From assembly GCF_028743495.1 (NCBI RefSeq), contig NZ_CP117968.1: a stretch of DNA of 64,000 bases, one strand, 5' to 3'. The position numbers and the translations under genes are program-made. This document shows, in pieces, positions 42,903-51,905 of the stretch. How positions within the stretch are numbered: position 1 is the first letter of the stretch; each line of letters begins with the position of its first letter. The DNA comes from Allobacillus halotolerans. GTDB taxonomy: Bacteria > Bacillota > Bacilli > Bacillales > Alkalibacillaceae. Under the pieces are notes generated by a model. That model worked only from the letters and a program-made list of their open reading frames with translations. It did not search any database and was not told the DNA's origin.

Positions 42903-43430
42903 TTAGTTTTGCTTTTTATAACGCAGTCTGATGCCCTTAATATCATGATCAAACAAAGGGATCATCCCCCAAAGAATGTTCCAGATTCCGGCAAATAGAT
43001 AAATAAACATGATGTCTGTTACGTCCGCTAGATAACCTCCTAAAATAGCCAATGGTGGCATCAATATCGAAGCAAATGCCGCTGTCGTTGTGAAAACCCT
43101 CCCACGATATTCGTCCTCGACCAACAAAATGATTAACGAGCTGAACAATATATTTACCACAATACTTCCTGAAGTTAATAGTAAAAAGAACAACAACGCC
43201 ACATAGAATTGACTCGTCAACCCCATGCCTATAAACCCAATACCGCCAGCTACCAAGCAAAGGAAAAAGGTCATATTTATTCGGTACCGATGAACCAATT
43301 TTTCCGCAAACAATCCAATCAAAATCCCTGCTCCAGCCCCAACTGAATTCAAGAGGCCAAAATGAACAGGTCCGACACCATATTGATCATTGACAAGTAC
43401 AACTAACAGCGAACCAGCAACGGTTGACAT
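42903..43430 (-). pseudogene. C-terminal half of an MFS transporter
   Basis: 175 residues with six hydrophobic segments (e.g. GLLNSVGAGAGILIGLFAEK and VEDEYRGRVFTTTAAFASIL), the C-terminal half of an MFS exporter of the DHA1/YfmI type. The N-terminal half is missing: upstream the sequence joins directly to a piece of a short-chain dehydrogenase (43432-43530). No ribosome binding site before the ATG. Non-functional. Confidence 0.75.
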
Positions 43431-43431
43431 G

Positions 43432-43530
43432 GGGCACCGATCAAACCAGCGCCGGATGCTGTATTGACAATGCTTCCTTGTCCCTGTTTTTTCATGACTG
43501 GAACGACATATTTCAAGCCATAGAAAGATA
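43432..43530 (-). pseudogene. Internal fragment of a short-chain dehydrogenase
   Basis: On the minus strand a stretch reads GLKYVVPVMKKQGQGSIVNT, then ASGAGLIGA, the well-known SDR segment containing the Asn and catalytic Ser region. Both ends are cut. It abuts the MFS fragment in what looks like a deletion junction. Confidence 0.6.
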
Positions 43531-43650
43531 AATTAGTTAAAAATAATAATTCGATTAATTTACAATATTCTGATGTAAAATGAAGCCAATTTTCAGACGA
43601 ATGCGCCTGAATCCTTTACAATGATAATAGATCCAAAAAGGGGGAGTACC

Positions 43651-44391
43651 ATGCTGCATAAATTAACGGAAGATCAATATACTGAACCATTCAAAAAGCC
43701 CGTTTCCATAACGAGAGTTCCACCGGGGAAAATTATAGACCGAGAAGCGGAAGATGCCGCACTTGGATCACTAGCTTTTATTGACCATGCTGTCTTGCAA
43801 AAAGGGATTACCATCAAAATGCATGAACATGTGAACGATGAAATCTTAAGCTATGTGTGGAAAGGGACGATGTATCACAAAGATTCGGTTGGCTATGAAG
43901 TGCCAATTACGCCAGGAAATTTAATGATGATGAATGCCGGTGAGAGTTTCTGGCATGAAGAAAAGGTCAAAGAAGGCGAAGTGGACATGCTTCAAATTTT
44001 TGTTCGGCCAAGGGAAACGGATATGGAGCCAGAGATCCAATTTCATCAAAAACCCGAAAGAAACGATGATTGGTATCTCATGGTTGGCCCAGAAAATAGC
44101 GAAGCACCGATGTTTGTTCGTAACCAGGTGTACATCTATGACATTCACCTGAAAGCAGGAGATCAAGTCAAGGCTCCGCAAATTAAAGGTTATCAGCCAT
44201 TTTTATATGTCATGGATGGATCAATCGAAGTCGGCGACCAAACCCTACAACGAAGAGAAGCAGTGACAGACTCAGATGAGAAGTTGCCAACGATTTATGT
44301 GGAGAAGGATGCTAGTTTGGTATTGTTTCTGACGGATTTGGATACTGAAATGTCGATGGCTGGGACGATTAGTGGGGTGAAATCTGAATAG
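43651..44391 (+). CDS. Pirin-family bicupin protein
   Basis: 246-residue double-cupin. N-terminal cupin with metal-binding H-x-H...E: IKMHEHVNDEILSYVWKGTM, then the partner GNLMMMNAGESFWHEE; second domain IKGYQPFLYVMDGSIEVGDQ. Pirins bind Fe or act as quercetinase-like dioxygenases. GGGGGAG precedes ATG 43651. Flanked by gene relics on both sides and apparently intact. Confidence 0.85.
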   Translation: MLHKLTEDQYTEPFKKPVSITRVPPGKIIDREAEDAALGSLAFIDHAVLQKGITIKMHEHVNDEILSYVWKGTMYHKDSVGYEVPITPGNLMMMNAGESFWHEEKVKEGEVDMLQIFVRPRETDMEPEIQFHQKPERNDDWYLMVGPENSEAPMFVRNQVYIYDIHLKAGDQVKAPQIKGYQPFLYVMDGSIEVGDQTLQRREAVTDSDEKLPTIYVEKDASLVLFLTDLDTEMSMAGTISGVKSE

Positions 44392-45098
44392 AGTTGGATA
44401 TTTCAATCTCTTCTTGCAGTAGGGAAGAATCAAATGTAGGTTCTTTTACTACTGTTAGTCTCCACATCAAAAGTATGCTAATGAATCCCATGACAGAAAT
44501 CATAGACGTCATGACAATAGCAGGGAGCCATGTGCTGATGATTAACAAGATGCCAGCTGTACTCACGCCCAAAATCGCAGCAATATTATAGATGGCCATA
44601 TAGGAGCTTCGTTTATTATCTGGAATACTATTTGCGAGCATCGTTTGAATGATCGGCGCATACATAATTTCGCCAACGGAGGCAATCAACATCGCTCCTA
44701 AAACGACCCATGGAATTGTTTGATAACTGATGATTACATAGCCAATAAAAAAAGAGTGCTAATCCAGTCATTAATACGAATTTCTCATGATAATGGCTGA
44801 CCATCCAAGCGATCACTAGCGTGCATGAAACCACGATCAGAGTATTGACCGTTTTCAGCATCCCAATTAAATTAACACCGTCTACTTCAAAAGAAAAGTA
44901 GGGTAGAAGTGGTGTGGGATCACTGATTTCATTGTCCATTCGTACTCCAATATAGTTGGTCAGTTGTTCCTCGACAGATACAAGTGAAAAACCAGCAATC
45001 GTCAAAATTAAAAAGAAACGGTTTGATACGACAGTTCGAAATGCTTTTGTCAGATGTCCGGACGGCTTTTGTTTGGTTATTGAAACTGTGTCGACCAT
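44369..45098 (-). pseudogene. MFS transporter remnant with a frameshift
   Basis: Two minus-strand pieces together give the C-terminal half of an MFS carrier: FFLILTIAGFSLVSVEEQLT...SHYHEKFVLMTG, then MLIASVGEIMYAPIIQTMLA...STAGILLIISTWLPAI. The frame changes in a run of A's near 44746-44755; one fewer base restores LFFIGYVII between them. The N-terminal half is missing. It overlaps the convergent pirin gene at its 3' end by 23 bp. Confidence 0.75.
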
Positions 45099-45129
45099 TA
45101 TCTCAGGCTACAATATTAGTAATGTAAAA

Positions 45130-45176
45130 ATCAACACCAGAATGATTGACTTTCATTCTGGTGTTGATAAAAATTT
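45130..45176. terminator. Hairpin terminator at the end of the helicase gene
   Basis: ATCAACACCAGAATG and CATTCTGGTGTTGAT pair; T-rich on both sides. It ends the minus-strand helicase gene and would also stop plus-strand transcription. Confidence 0.88.
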
Positions 45177-48100
45177 ATTTTAATTTTGTAGGAGCTTGTG
45201 ATTTAGAGAGTGTTTTGATAGTTTGGTCAATCCGTTCAATTTCTGCTTGTGGATCATTCCACCAGTTTCTGCTCCAAATTCTTTCTATTGTCCAACCTTT
45301 CGATTCCAAGTATCTTTGTCGATAAATATCTCGCTCTCTTGCAGATGGAGCACTGTGATACATTGCACCATCACATTCAATTCCTAATACGTATTTACTT
45401 GAGTCATTGGGATCAACTACTGCCAAGTCGATTCGATAACCAGACATACCAATTTGTGTATTAACTTGATAACCTATGTTTCTTAGTTGATCATAAACTT
45501 GCTCTTCAAATGGTGAATCAAAATGTAGAGCAGTTTGCTGAGTCTTTGTATTTGTTTCTGTATTAATTTCTGAAATGACATATTCAATTTTTTCTTTATT
45601 CAGGTTGGAGACTTCATAAGCATATTTTAAATAATGCTTCAATAATTTTGGTCCTAAGTTTTTGGTATTGGTTACATCTAACTCATTTGGATTTATACTT
45701 GAAACGATGTGTATAGCTTCCTTGGCTCGAGTGACAGCAACATTCAGCCGATTTTCGCCGCCTTGTTGTCCTAGCGTTCCAAAGCGATTATACACTCGAC
45801 CCTCAGCATTTTTTGCATAAGCAATTGAAAAAATGATAATATCTCGCTCATCACCTTGAACGTTTTCAATGTTTTTTACAAAAATTCGCTCATCCAAATC
45901 TCGACTCATCACCTCTTCGTAAATAACGCCAAATTCAGGATCATCTTCTGCATACTTATCAATTACATCCTCAATCGCTTCTTGTTGTTTCGCATTGAAT
46001 GTGATGATTCCAATAGTTTTCTTATGGTCCTGAATTAATAGTTGTTTTAAAAGCTTTACAACATCTTCAGCTTCCACTGTATTTCTTTGATTAATCCAAC
46101 GCCCGTCCGATGAATGCCACTGTATCGCAGCAGGATTCTGTAAGTGGTTCACATTTGGCGCGATTTGCATTGAGCCGTTGTAAAATGCGTGATTAGAGAA
46201 GTTAATTAGCTCTTCTGATTTAGAACGATAATGCCACTCTAACATTTGGTTTGGCAGAATCCGTTTCGCTAAGTTTAATAGACTCTCTGATTCTTCAAAT
46301 TCATCCAACTCATCTTCATCCAGTTCATCATCAATATCAACAGTGCTCTTAAATAAGTTAGTTGGAGGAAGTTGTTGTTCATCACCTGCTACAACGACTT
46401 TGTGGCCTCTATATATTGCCGGGATTCCATTTTCAACGGTACATTGGGAAGCTTCATCAAAAATTACCAGATCAAAGAGGTTTTCTTCCAATGGAAAAAT
46501 AGCTGATGAGACTTCAGGTGATACAAGCCAAACAGGCATGATATCGAGTAGTCCATCTAAAGAAAACTCATTGACAAATTTTCTGACTTTCCATAGCTTT
46601 CTTTTCTTGTTTGTTTGATGACTCATATCTTTAAATGCCTTAACGTTCTGCCTTCTAACTTTCTCGATTTTTTGATTCAATTCATTTTGCAACAGTTTAA
46701 TCGTAATATTTTTCTTTTCTTTTAAAAGAATTTCTAGTTTATTTTGAAGTTGCTGAAAGGAGCCATTGCCAATTTTAACTAACTCAGGGTGTTTAGCTTC
46801 GATTTCGTCAATCCAATGAATGTAAATCGATTGCTTCGTAATATCTACCCAAGCCTTTTGTAATGAATGTGCTTTGGGAACCTTTTCAATCAGCGCATTA
46901 ATAATAAACTGAACGTGTTTTTCTCTGGATTGATAAAATTGATCCATTTCTCGCAGTTTATCAAAGTATTCCTTGATATAATCTAATCTCTTTTGAAAAT
47001 CTATTAAAGGTATATCTCCTTTAGAGATTCTTTTTTCAAATCTTTTAATTGATTCATCTTGAAAATACTTACTCAAATTTTGCATTTCTTCAAGTAATTC
47101 ACTGCTTCCCTGAGATAGTTCATATAAAAAAGATAAATTTTCTCTTAATTTTGGCCATTCTTTTGAGTTTAAACCTCTAAATTTATCTCCATCTAACAAA
47201 TCTTCAATAATTGTCTTTCCAGTGAAGCTTGTCCATAACCAAAGTCTTAGCTTTTGAAGCGTTCTTTGTTCATTTGTATTTAAATCATCATAGATTTTTT
47301 CAACTTTCTTATCAATGCTCAGGCTATACGCTGGAGTTATTTCTTCGTCTTCAAAGTGATCTAAATAATTGGTAATTTCTTTAGAGTGATCGATTGATTT
47401 CTGGAGAGTTTCAATTAAGGCCATTCGGTCAGCTAAGGTTGTTTCGTGAAAAGGCTTTCTATCACTGACGGGATTATTATTGCCATCGAATGTTTCAAAA
47501 TAATTGGCATAAGTTGCTACACTAGCTAAGATGTCGTCAATATTGCTCTTGTTGATGGATTTTAGAATGCTTTTCACATCGATGATTGTTTCTTGATCTT
47601 TATATGGTTTGCTAAATCCGTAAAGATCGTACGCTCGATAGCCGTGTTCCTGAGGTGTGAAAATTGCCTTAGTCACCTGATTCATTTCATCTTCTGTTCG
47701 AATAATTTGATCAGATAGACTTTCATGTTCATAATAAATGTCTTCTAACTGATTACTTTGATTCAAGTTGCTGTTGATCTTGCTGTATAAGCTTTTTCGA
47801 TCATTTTTTTCATCATGTAACAGGGCCACATGGTTGGATAATTGTAATGAATCCAATCTTTCATAGACTACATCCAAGGCAGCCCGCTTTTGTGTGACAA
47901 GCATTACCCTTTCGCCTTTGGCCATTGCATTAGCAATCATATTAACTATGACCTGTGATTTTCCCGTGCCAGGGGGTCCATGAACGACCAATCCATCTTG
48001 TTCCTCCAAGATATCGATAATTTTCTCTTGGGATGCGTCGGTATCCAATACCAAAAACTTTAATTTTTCATGATTAACCCGTTCTATAAAAGGTTTATCG

Positions 48101-48933
48101 CTGGGTAGTTGGTCTGAGTTGAAATCTGTAGTCATCGCCTGTAAATTTAAAAAATCACTGACTTTTCCAAGGTCCTGATCTTCCTCAACCAAATCAATAA
48201 ATTCATTGTAATCTTTTAATATTGCTGAATCTCCTTGAGGGAAATGACCTATGACTGCTTGGTTATTAAGACGGAAACTATTTCGATTGAATACTGGAAT
48301 CTCATCTCGTTTATAATCTTCAATCTGCTCCAAATATTCTGTACGATTATCCGATATATTGAAATGATACCCCTGTAAAAATTCTAGTATTCCCTCAGGG
48401 TTATCTTCTTGAGCTAGTTCTTCCACTTGATCAAAAAAATCATCTGGAAAATAAATTTCATTAAGTTTTTGAAAAGCCAAGAAGAACGTTCTATTTACCT
48501 GTGGTTGTTGATCGTTAACAGGTAAGGCATCCCATTGAATATCTGCCTTTTTGACTCGCTTTAATTCAACAGGGTATAGAAAGAGTGGAGCTCTTATATA
48601 GGTTCCATCTGCCAAACATCCTTCGATGAAAGGGTAGCCCAAGTACAATTCATATAATCCAGTTTCTTCTTCAATTGATTTAATATTACGATACAGACTA
48701 GTTAGTTTTTTGGATTGTTGCATCGATACATCATCACTTGAACGAGCTGTGACGATTGTCTGACCTTGGTTAGAACGTAATTTTTCTAAAATTTCTAGTG
48801 GGTCTTGAGCATTTTTATGTAATTCGGACAAGTCAAACGTCCACTTATTATATTTTTTTAACAGACGGATCGAACGGTTGCTTTTACTGATATTATTTAA
48901 TTTGTCACGTAATGAGACTAACTTTTTCTTCAC
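45175..48933 (-). CDS. DUF4011-type superfamily 1 helicase with C-terminal Vsr-like nuclease
   Basis: 1252-residue protein. N-terminal DUF4011-like region (VSLRDKLNNISKSNRSIRLL). Helicase core: Walker A VVHGPPGTGKSQVIVNM (about residue 315), VIFDEASQCTVENGIP (about 820), GDEQQLPPT, NVQGDERDIIIFS and VAVTRAKEAIHIV. C-terminal about 120 residues: FEEQVYDQL, GYRIDLAVVD, LGIECDGAMYHS and GWTIERIWSRNWW, as in Vsr/DUF559-like restriction-endonuclease-fold domains (D...E-x-D). GTG 48933 has AAGGGTGG upstream. Divergent from the type I R-M operon. Defence role is inferred from location and domain mix. Confidence 0.85.
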   Translation of the reverse strand: MKKKLVSLRDKLNNISKSNRSIRLLKKYNKWTFDLSELHKNAQDPLEILEKLRSNQGQTIVTARSSDDVSMQQSKKLTSLYRNIKSIEEETGLYELYLGYPFIEGCLADGTYIRAPLFLYPVELKRVKKADIQWDALPVNDQQPQVNRTFFLAFQKLNEIYFPDDFFDQVEELAQEDNPEGILEFLQGYHFNISDNRTEYLEQIEDYKRDEIPVFNRNSFRLNNQAVIGHFPQGDSAILKDYNEFIDLVEEDQDLGKVSDFLNLQAMTTDFNSDQLPSDKPFIERVNHEKLKFLVLDTDASQEKIIDILEEQDGLVVHGPPGTGKSQVIVNMIANAMAKGERVMLVTQKRAALDVVYERLDSLQLSNHVALLHDEKNDRKSLYSKINSNLNQSNQLEDIYYEHESLSDQIIRTEDEMNQVTKAIFTPQEHGYRAYDLYGFSKPYKDQETIIDVKSILKSINKSNIDDILASVATYANYFETFDGNNNPVSDRKPFHETTLADRMALIETLQKSIDHSKEITNYLDHFEDEEITPAYSLSIDKKVEKIYDDLNTNEQRTLQKLRLWLWTSFTGKTIIEDLLDGDKFRGLNSKEWPKLRENLSFLYELSQGSSELLEEMQNLSKYFQDESIKRFEKRISKGDIPLIDFQKRLDYIKEYFDKLREMDQFYQSREKHVQFIINALIEKVPKAHSLQKAWVDITKQSIYIHWIDEIEAKHPELVKIGNGSFQQLQNKLEILLKEKKNITIKLLQNELNQKIEKVRRQNVKAFKDMSHQTNKKRKLWKVRKFVNEFSLDGLLDIMPVWLVSPEVSSAIFPLEENLFDLVIFDEASQCTVENGIPAIYRGHKVVVAGDEQQLPPTNLFKSTVDIDDELDEDELDEFEESESLLNLAKRILPNQMLEWHYRSKSEELINFSNHAFYNGSMQIAPNVNHLQNPAAIQWHSSDGRWINQRNTVEAEDVVKLLKQLLIQDHKKTIGIITFNAKQQEAIEDVIDKYAEDDPEFGVIYEEVMSRDLDERIFVKNIENVQGDERDIIIFSIAYAKNAEGRVYNRFGTLGQQGGENRLNVAVTRAKEAIHIVSSINPNELDVTNTKNLGPKLLKHYLKYAYEVSNLNKEKIEYVISEINTETNTKTQQTALHFDSPFEEQVYDQLRNIGYQVNTQIGMSGYRIDLAVVDPNDSSKYVLGIECDGAMYHSAPSARERDIYRQRYLESKGWTIERIWSRNWWNDPQAEIERIDQTIKTLSKSQAPTKLK

Positions 48934-49147
48934 ATAAACCACCCTTAAGAAGAACATTAATTACCAAATATTATACATGAAATAGAACTACAAAAAAATA
49001 CAATTGCTGAGCAAGTTTGACACCACTATCTATTTTATCAAGTAAATGTCTTAACCTATAGGAAATGAAGTAATCGATTCTATCTAATATGTACAAATTT
49101 TGTTATATTTATATGTAAGTAGGGGTTAAATTTGAGGAGGAAATAGA

Positions 49148-50632
49148 ATGTCAAAACTGACGTTACAACAATTAGAATCCCACCTATGGGAATCGGCTAA
49201 CATATTAAGAGGATCGATTGATTCTTCAGATTATAAGAATTACATATTTGGATTGTTATTTTTAAAGCGGTTGAGTGATGTTTTCGTAGAACGCGCGAAA
49301 ATGATTGAACATGAAGAAGGCGACGACTACGCTTGGTACGATCGTGATGAACACCAATTCTTTGTACCCGAACGAGCGCGTTGGGAGCATATTCAGGTGC
49401 AAACACACGACATCGGTAACACAATTAATAAAGCGTTTGAAGCATTAGAAGAAGAGAACCCTTCTTTGGACGGTGTCTTAGCTAGTATAGATTTTAATGA
49501 TAAAGACAAATTACCTGATAAATTATTGATGCAATTGATTCAGCACTTTTCTTCCATTGATTTAAGTAATGGGAACTTGTCTGAACCTGATATGCTAGGA
49601 CGAGCATATGAGTACTTGATTAAACAGTTTGCGGATGATGCAGGTAAAAAAGGTGGCGAATTCTATACACCTTCTAAAGTTGTTGAATTAATTGTTAATC
49701 TAATTAAACCTGAGGAAGGTATGCGAGTGTGCGATCCAACGGTTGGCTCTGGCGGTATGTTAGTTCAATCCGTAGATTACATAAAATCGCAAGGTGGAAA
49801 TCCTAGAAACCTTACGCTGCATGGCCAAGAGCGTAACCTAGGTACTTGGTCAATTTGTAAGATGAACTTACTTTTACATGGGCTAAGTGACCACCAAATT
49901 GAACGTGGAGATACGATTCGTGAGCCAAAACTTTTAGGTGATGATAAAGAGTTATTGCTATATGACCGGGTCATTGCCAATCCACCTTTTTCATTGAAAA
50001 ATTGGGGACGTGAAGAAGCAGAAGCTGATGAATACGGGCGTTTTCGTTTTGGTATTCCGCCTAAAAACGCCGGGGATTATGCATTTGTTCAACATATGGT
50101 TTCTACCCTGAATCATCAAGGAAAAGCTGGAGTCGTTATGCCGCATGGTGTGCTATTTCGAGGCGGAGCAGAAGGTAAAATACGAGAAGGTCTACTGAAA
50201 GAGGATCTAGTAGAAGCGATTATTGGTCTACCTTCTAATTTATTCTATGGTACAGGTATTCCTGCTTGTATCTTAGTGTTAAATCGTAAAAAAGCTGATG
50301 AACATAAAGATAAAGTATTTATCTTAGACGGTTCAAAAGATTACCAAGAAGGAAAAAATCAAAACGTATTAAGAGATGAAGATATAGAAAAAATCGTCCA
50401 AGCCTATAATCAATGGGAAGACCAGGAGAAATATTGTCGAGTAGTTGACTTAGAAGAAATTGAAGAAAATGACTACAACCTAAACATCGCCCGATACATT
50501 GATACAACTGAAGAGGAAGAAGAGATTGACGTTCAAGCAGCATTAAATGATTTGAAAAAGCTAGAGCAAGAACGTGATAAGATAGAGAGTAAGATGTATG
50601 GGTATTTGAAGGAGTTGGGTTTTAATGAGTGA
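49148..50632 (+). CDS. hsdM: Type I restriction-modification N6-adenine methyltransferase HsdM
   Basis: 494-residue methylation subunit. N-terminal helical domain then methylase with KGGEFYTPSKVVELIVNLI, SAM motif CDPTVGSGGMLVQS (about residue 195), and catalytic NPPF in VIANPPFSLKNWG (about 278). GAGGAGGAAATAG precedes ATG 49148. Overlaps hsdS by 8 bp. Methylates host sites and is required for HsdR restriction. Confidence 0.95.
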   Translation: MSKLTLQQLESHLWESANILRGSIDSSDYKNYIFGLLFLKRLSDVFVERAKMIEHEEGDDYAWYDRDEHQFFVPERARWEHIQVQTHDIGNTINKAFEALEEENPSLDGVLASIDFNDKDKLPDKLLMQLIQHFSSIDLSNGNLSEPDMLGRAYEYLIKQFADDAGKKGGEFYTPSKVVELIVNLIKPEEGMRVCDPTVGSGGMLVQSVDYIKSQGGNPRNLTLHGQERNLGTWSICKMNLLLHGLSDHQIERGDTIREPKLLGDDKELLLYDRVIANPPFSLKNWGREEAEADEYGRFRFGIPPKNAGDYAFVQHMVSTLNHQGKAGVVMPHGVLFRGGAEGKIREGLLKEDLVEAIIGLPSNLFYGTGIPACILVLNRKKADEHKDKVFILDGSKDYQEGKNQNVLRDEDIEKIVQAYNQWEDQEKYCRVVDLEEIEENDYNLNIARYIDTTEEEEEIDVQAALNDLKKLEQERDKIESKMYGYLKELGFNE

Positions 50633-51905
50633 TTTGTTTCCGAATAATTGGCAAGTTAGTAATTTGAATGACTTGGGTCAAAGTTATTCAGGCTTAAAAA
50701 GCAAATCGAAAAAAGATTTTGAAGAAAATGGTAATGCATCATTTGTAACTTATAGAAATATTAATAGAAACTACTTTGTAGATAAATTAGATTTAGCGCC
50801 AGTCCACGTTCAGTCAACTGAAAACCAAAATGTTGTAAAAAAAGGTGATGTTTTATTTACCGGCTCATCAGAGACTCCTGACGAAGTAGCAATTAGTAGT
50901 GTTATGGCTATTGAAATTGATAATTTGTACTTAAACAGCTTTTGCTTTGGTTACAGGTTTAATGATGTTAGTACAACATTACCAGATTTTTATGCGTATT
51001 ATTTTAGAGGGGATAACTTCCGAAAAACTGTACTTCCTTTAGCGCAGGGTTCAACAAGATATAATATTTCAAAGAATGAATTACTCAAAGTTGAAGTTCC
51101 AATACCGTCTAAAACAGAACAAATAAAAATCGCAGCAATCCTCTCCTCCGTCGATGAAGCGATTGAAAAAACAGAACAAATCATCGAACAAACAGAAACG
51201 GTGAAAAAGGGACTGCTTAAGCAGTTGTTGACTAAGGGACTGAATCATAAAAAATTTAAAGATTCTCCTATTGGATCAATACCGAATGAATGGAGTACCA
51301 CACAACTAAAGAATATTAGCTTCAAAATCACGGATGGTACGCATAAGACACCAAAATATACTGAATCAGGCATACCATTCTTAAGAGTTACAGATCTAAA
51401 AAACCAAAAAATTGATTTTAAAAATACTAAATATATTTCAGAAGAAGAACATAAAGAGTTAACTAAAAGATGTTATCCCGAAAAAGGCGATATTTTACTA
51501 TCTAAAAATGGGACTATTGGTTTGACGAAGGTAATTGATTGGGATCAGGAATTTAGTATTTTCGTTAGTTTAGCATTAATAAAATTAAAACAGGATATTG
51601 TGTTGCCTAAGTTTATAGAATACTTTTTACAATCAGAAGTAGTTTGGCAACAATTACGCAGAAGGTCAAAACAGGGAACTGTAACCAATTTGCACTTAGT
51701 TGAAATCAAAGAACTCATTTGTGGAGTTCCTTCAATAGATGAGCAAGAGAAAATAATCAATAAAGTGAATAGTATAGAACGAAAAATTGAAAATGAGAAA
51801 GACAAATTAATAAAGCTTAAGGATCTAAAAAAAGGCCTTATGCAACAACTTCTAACAGGAAAAGTCCGAGTACCATTTGATGAGAAGGAGGAAGTTCCAT
51901 CATGA
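50625..51905 (+). CDS. hsdS: Type I restriction-modification specificity subunit HsdS
   Basis: 426 residues with two target-recognition domains (about 1-160 and 215-390), each followed by a conserved coiled-coil spacer: AAILSSVDEAIEKTEQIIEQ...LLKQLLTKGL and IEKDKLIKLKDLKKGLMQQLLTGKVR-type tail. AT-rich recognition domains compared with spacers, as usual for exchanged TRDs. Overlaps hsdM by 8 and hsdR by 4 bp. Target sequence cannot be predicted. Confidence 0.93.
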   Translation: MSDLFPNNWQVSNLNDLGQSYSGLKSKSKKDFEENGNASFVTYRNINRNYFVDKLDLAPVHVQSTENQNVVKKGDVLFTGSSETPDEVAISSVMAIEIDNLYLNSFCFGYRFNDVSTTLPDFYAYYFRGDNFRKTVLPLAQGSTRYNISKNELLKVEVPIPSKTEQIKIAAILSSVDEAIEKTEQIIEQTETVKKGLLKQLLTKGLNHKKFKDSPIGSIPNEWSTTQLKNISFKITDGTHKTPKYTESGIPFLRVTDLKNQKIDFKNTKYISEEEHKELTKRCYPEKGDILLSKNGTIGLTKVIDWDQEFSIFVSLALIKLKQDIVLPKFIEYFLQSEVVWQQLRRRSKQGTVTNLHLVEIKELICGVPSIDEQEKIINKVNSIERKIENEKDKLIKLKDLKKGLMQQLLTGKVRVPFDEKEEVPS

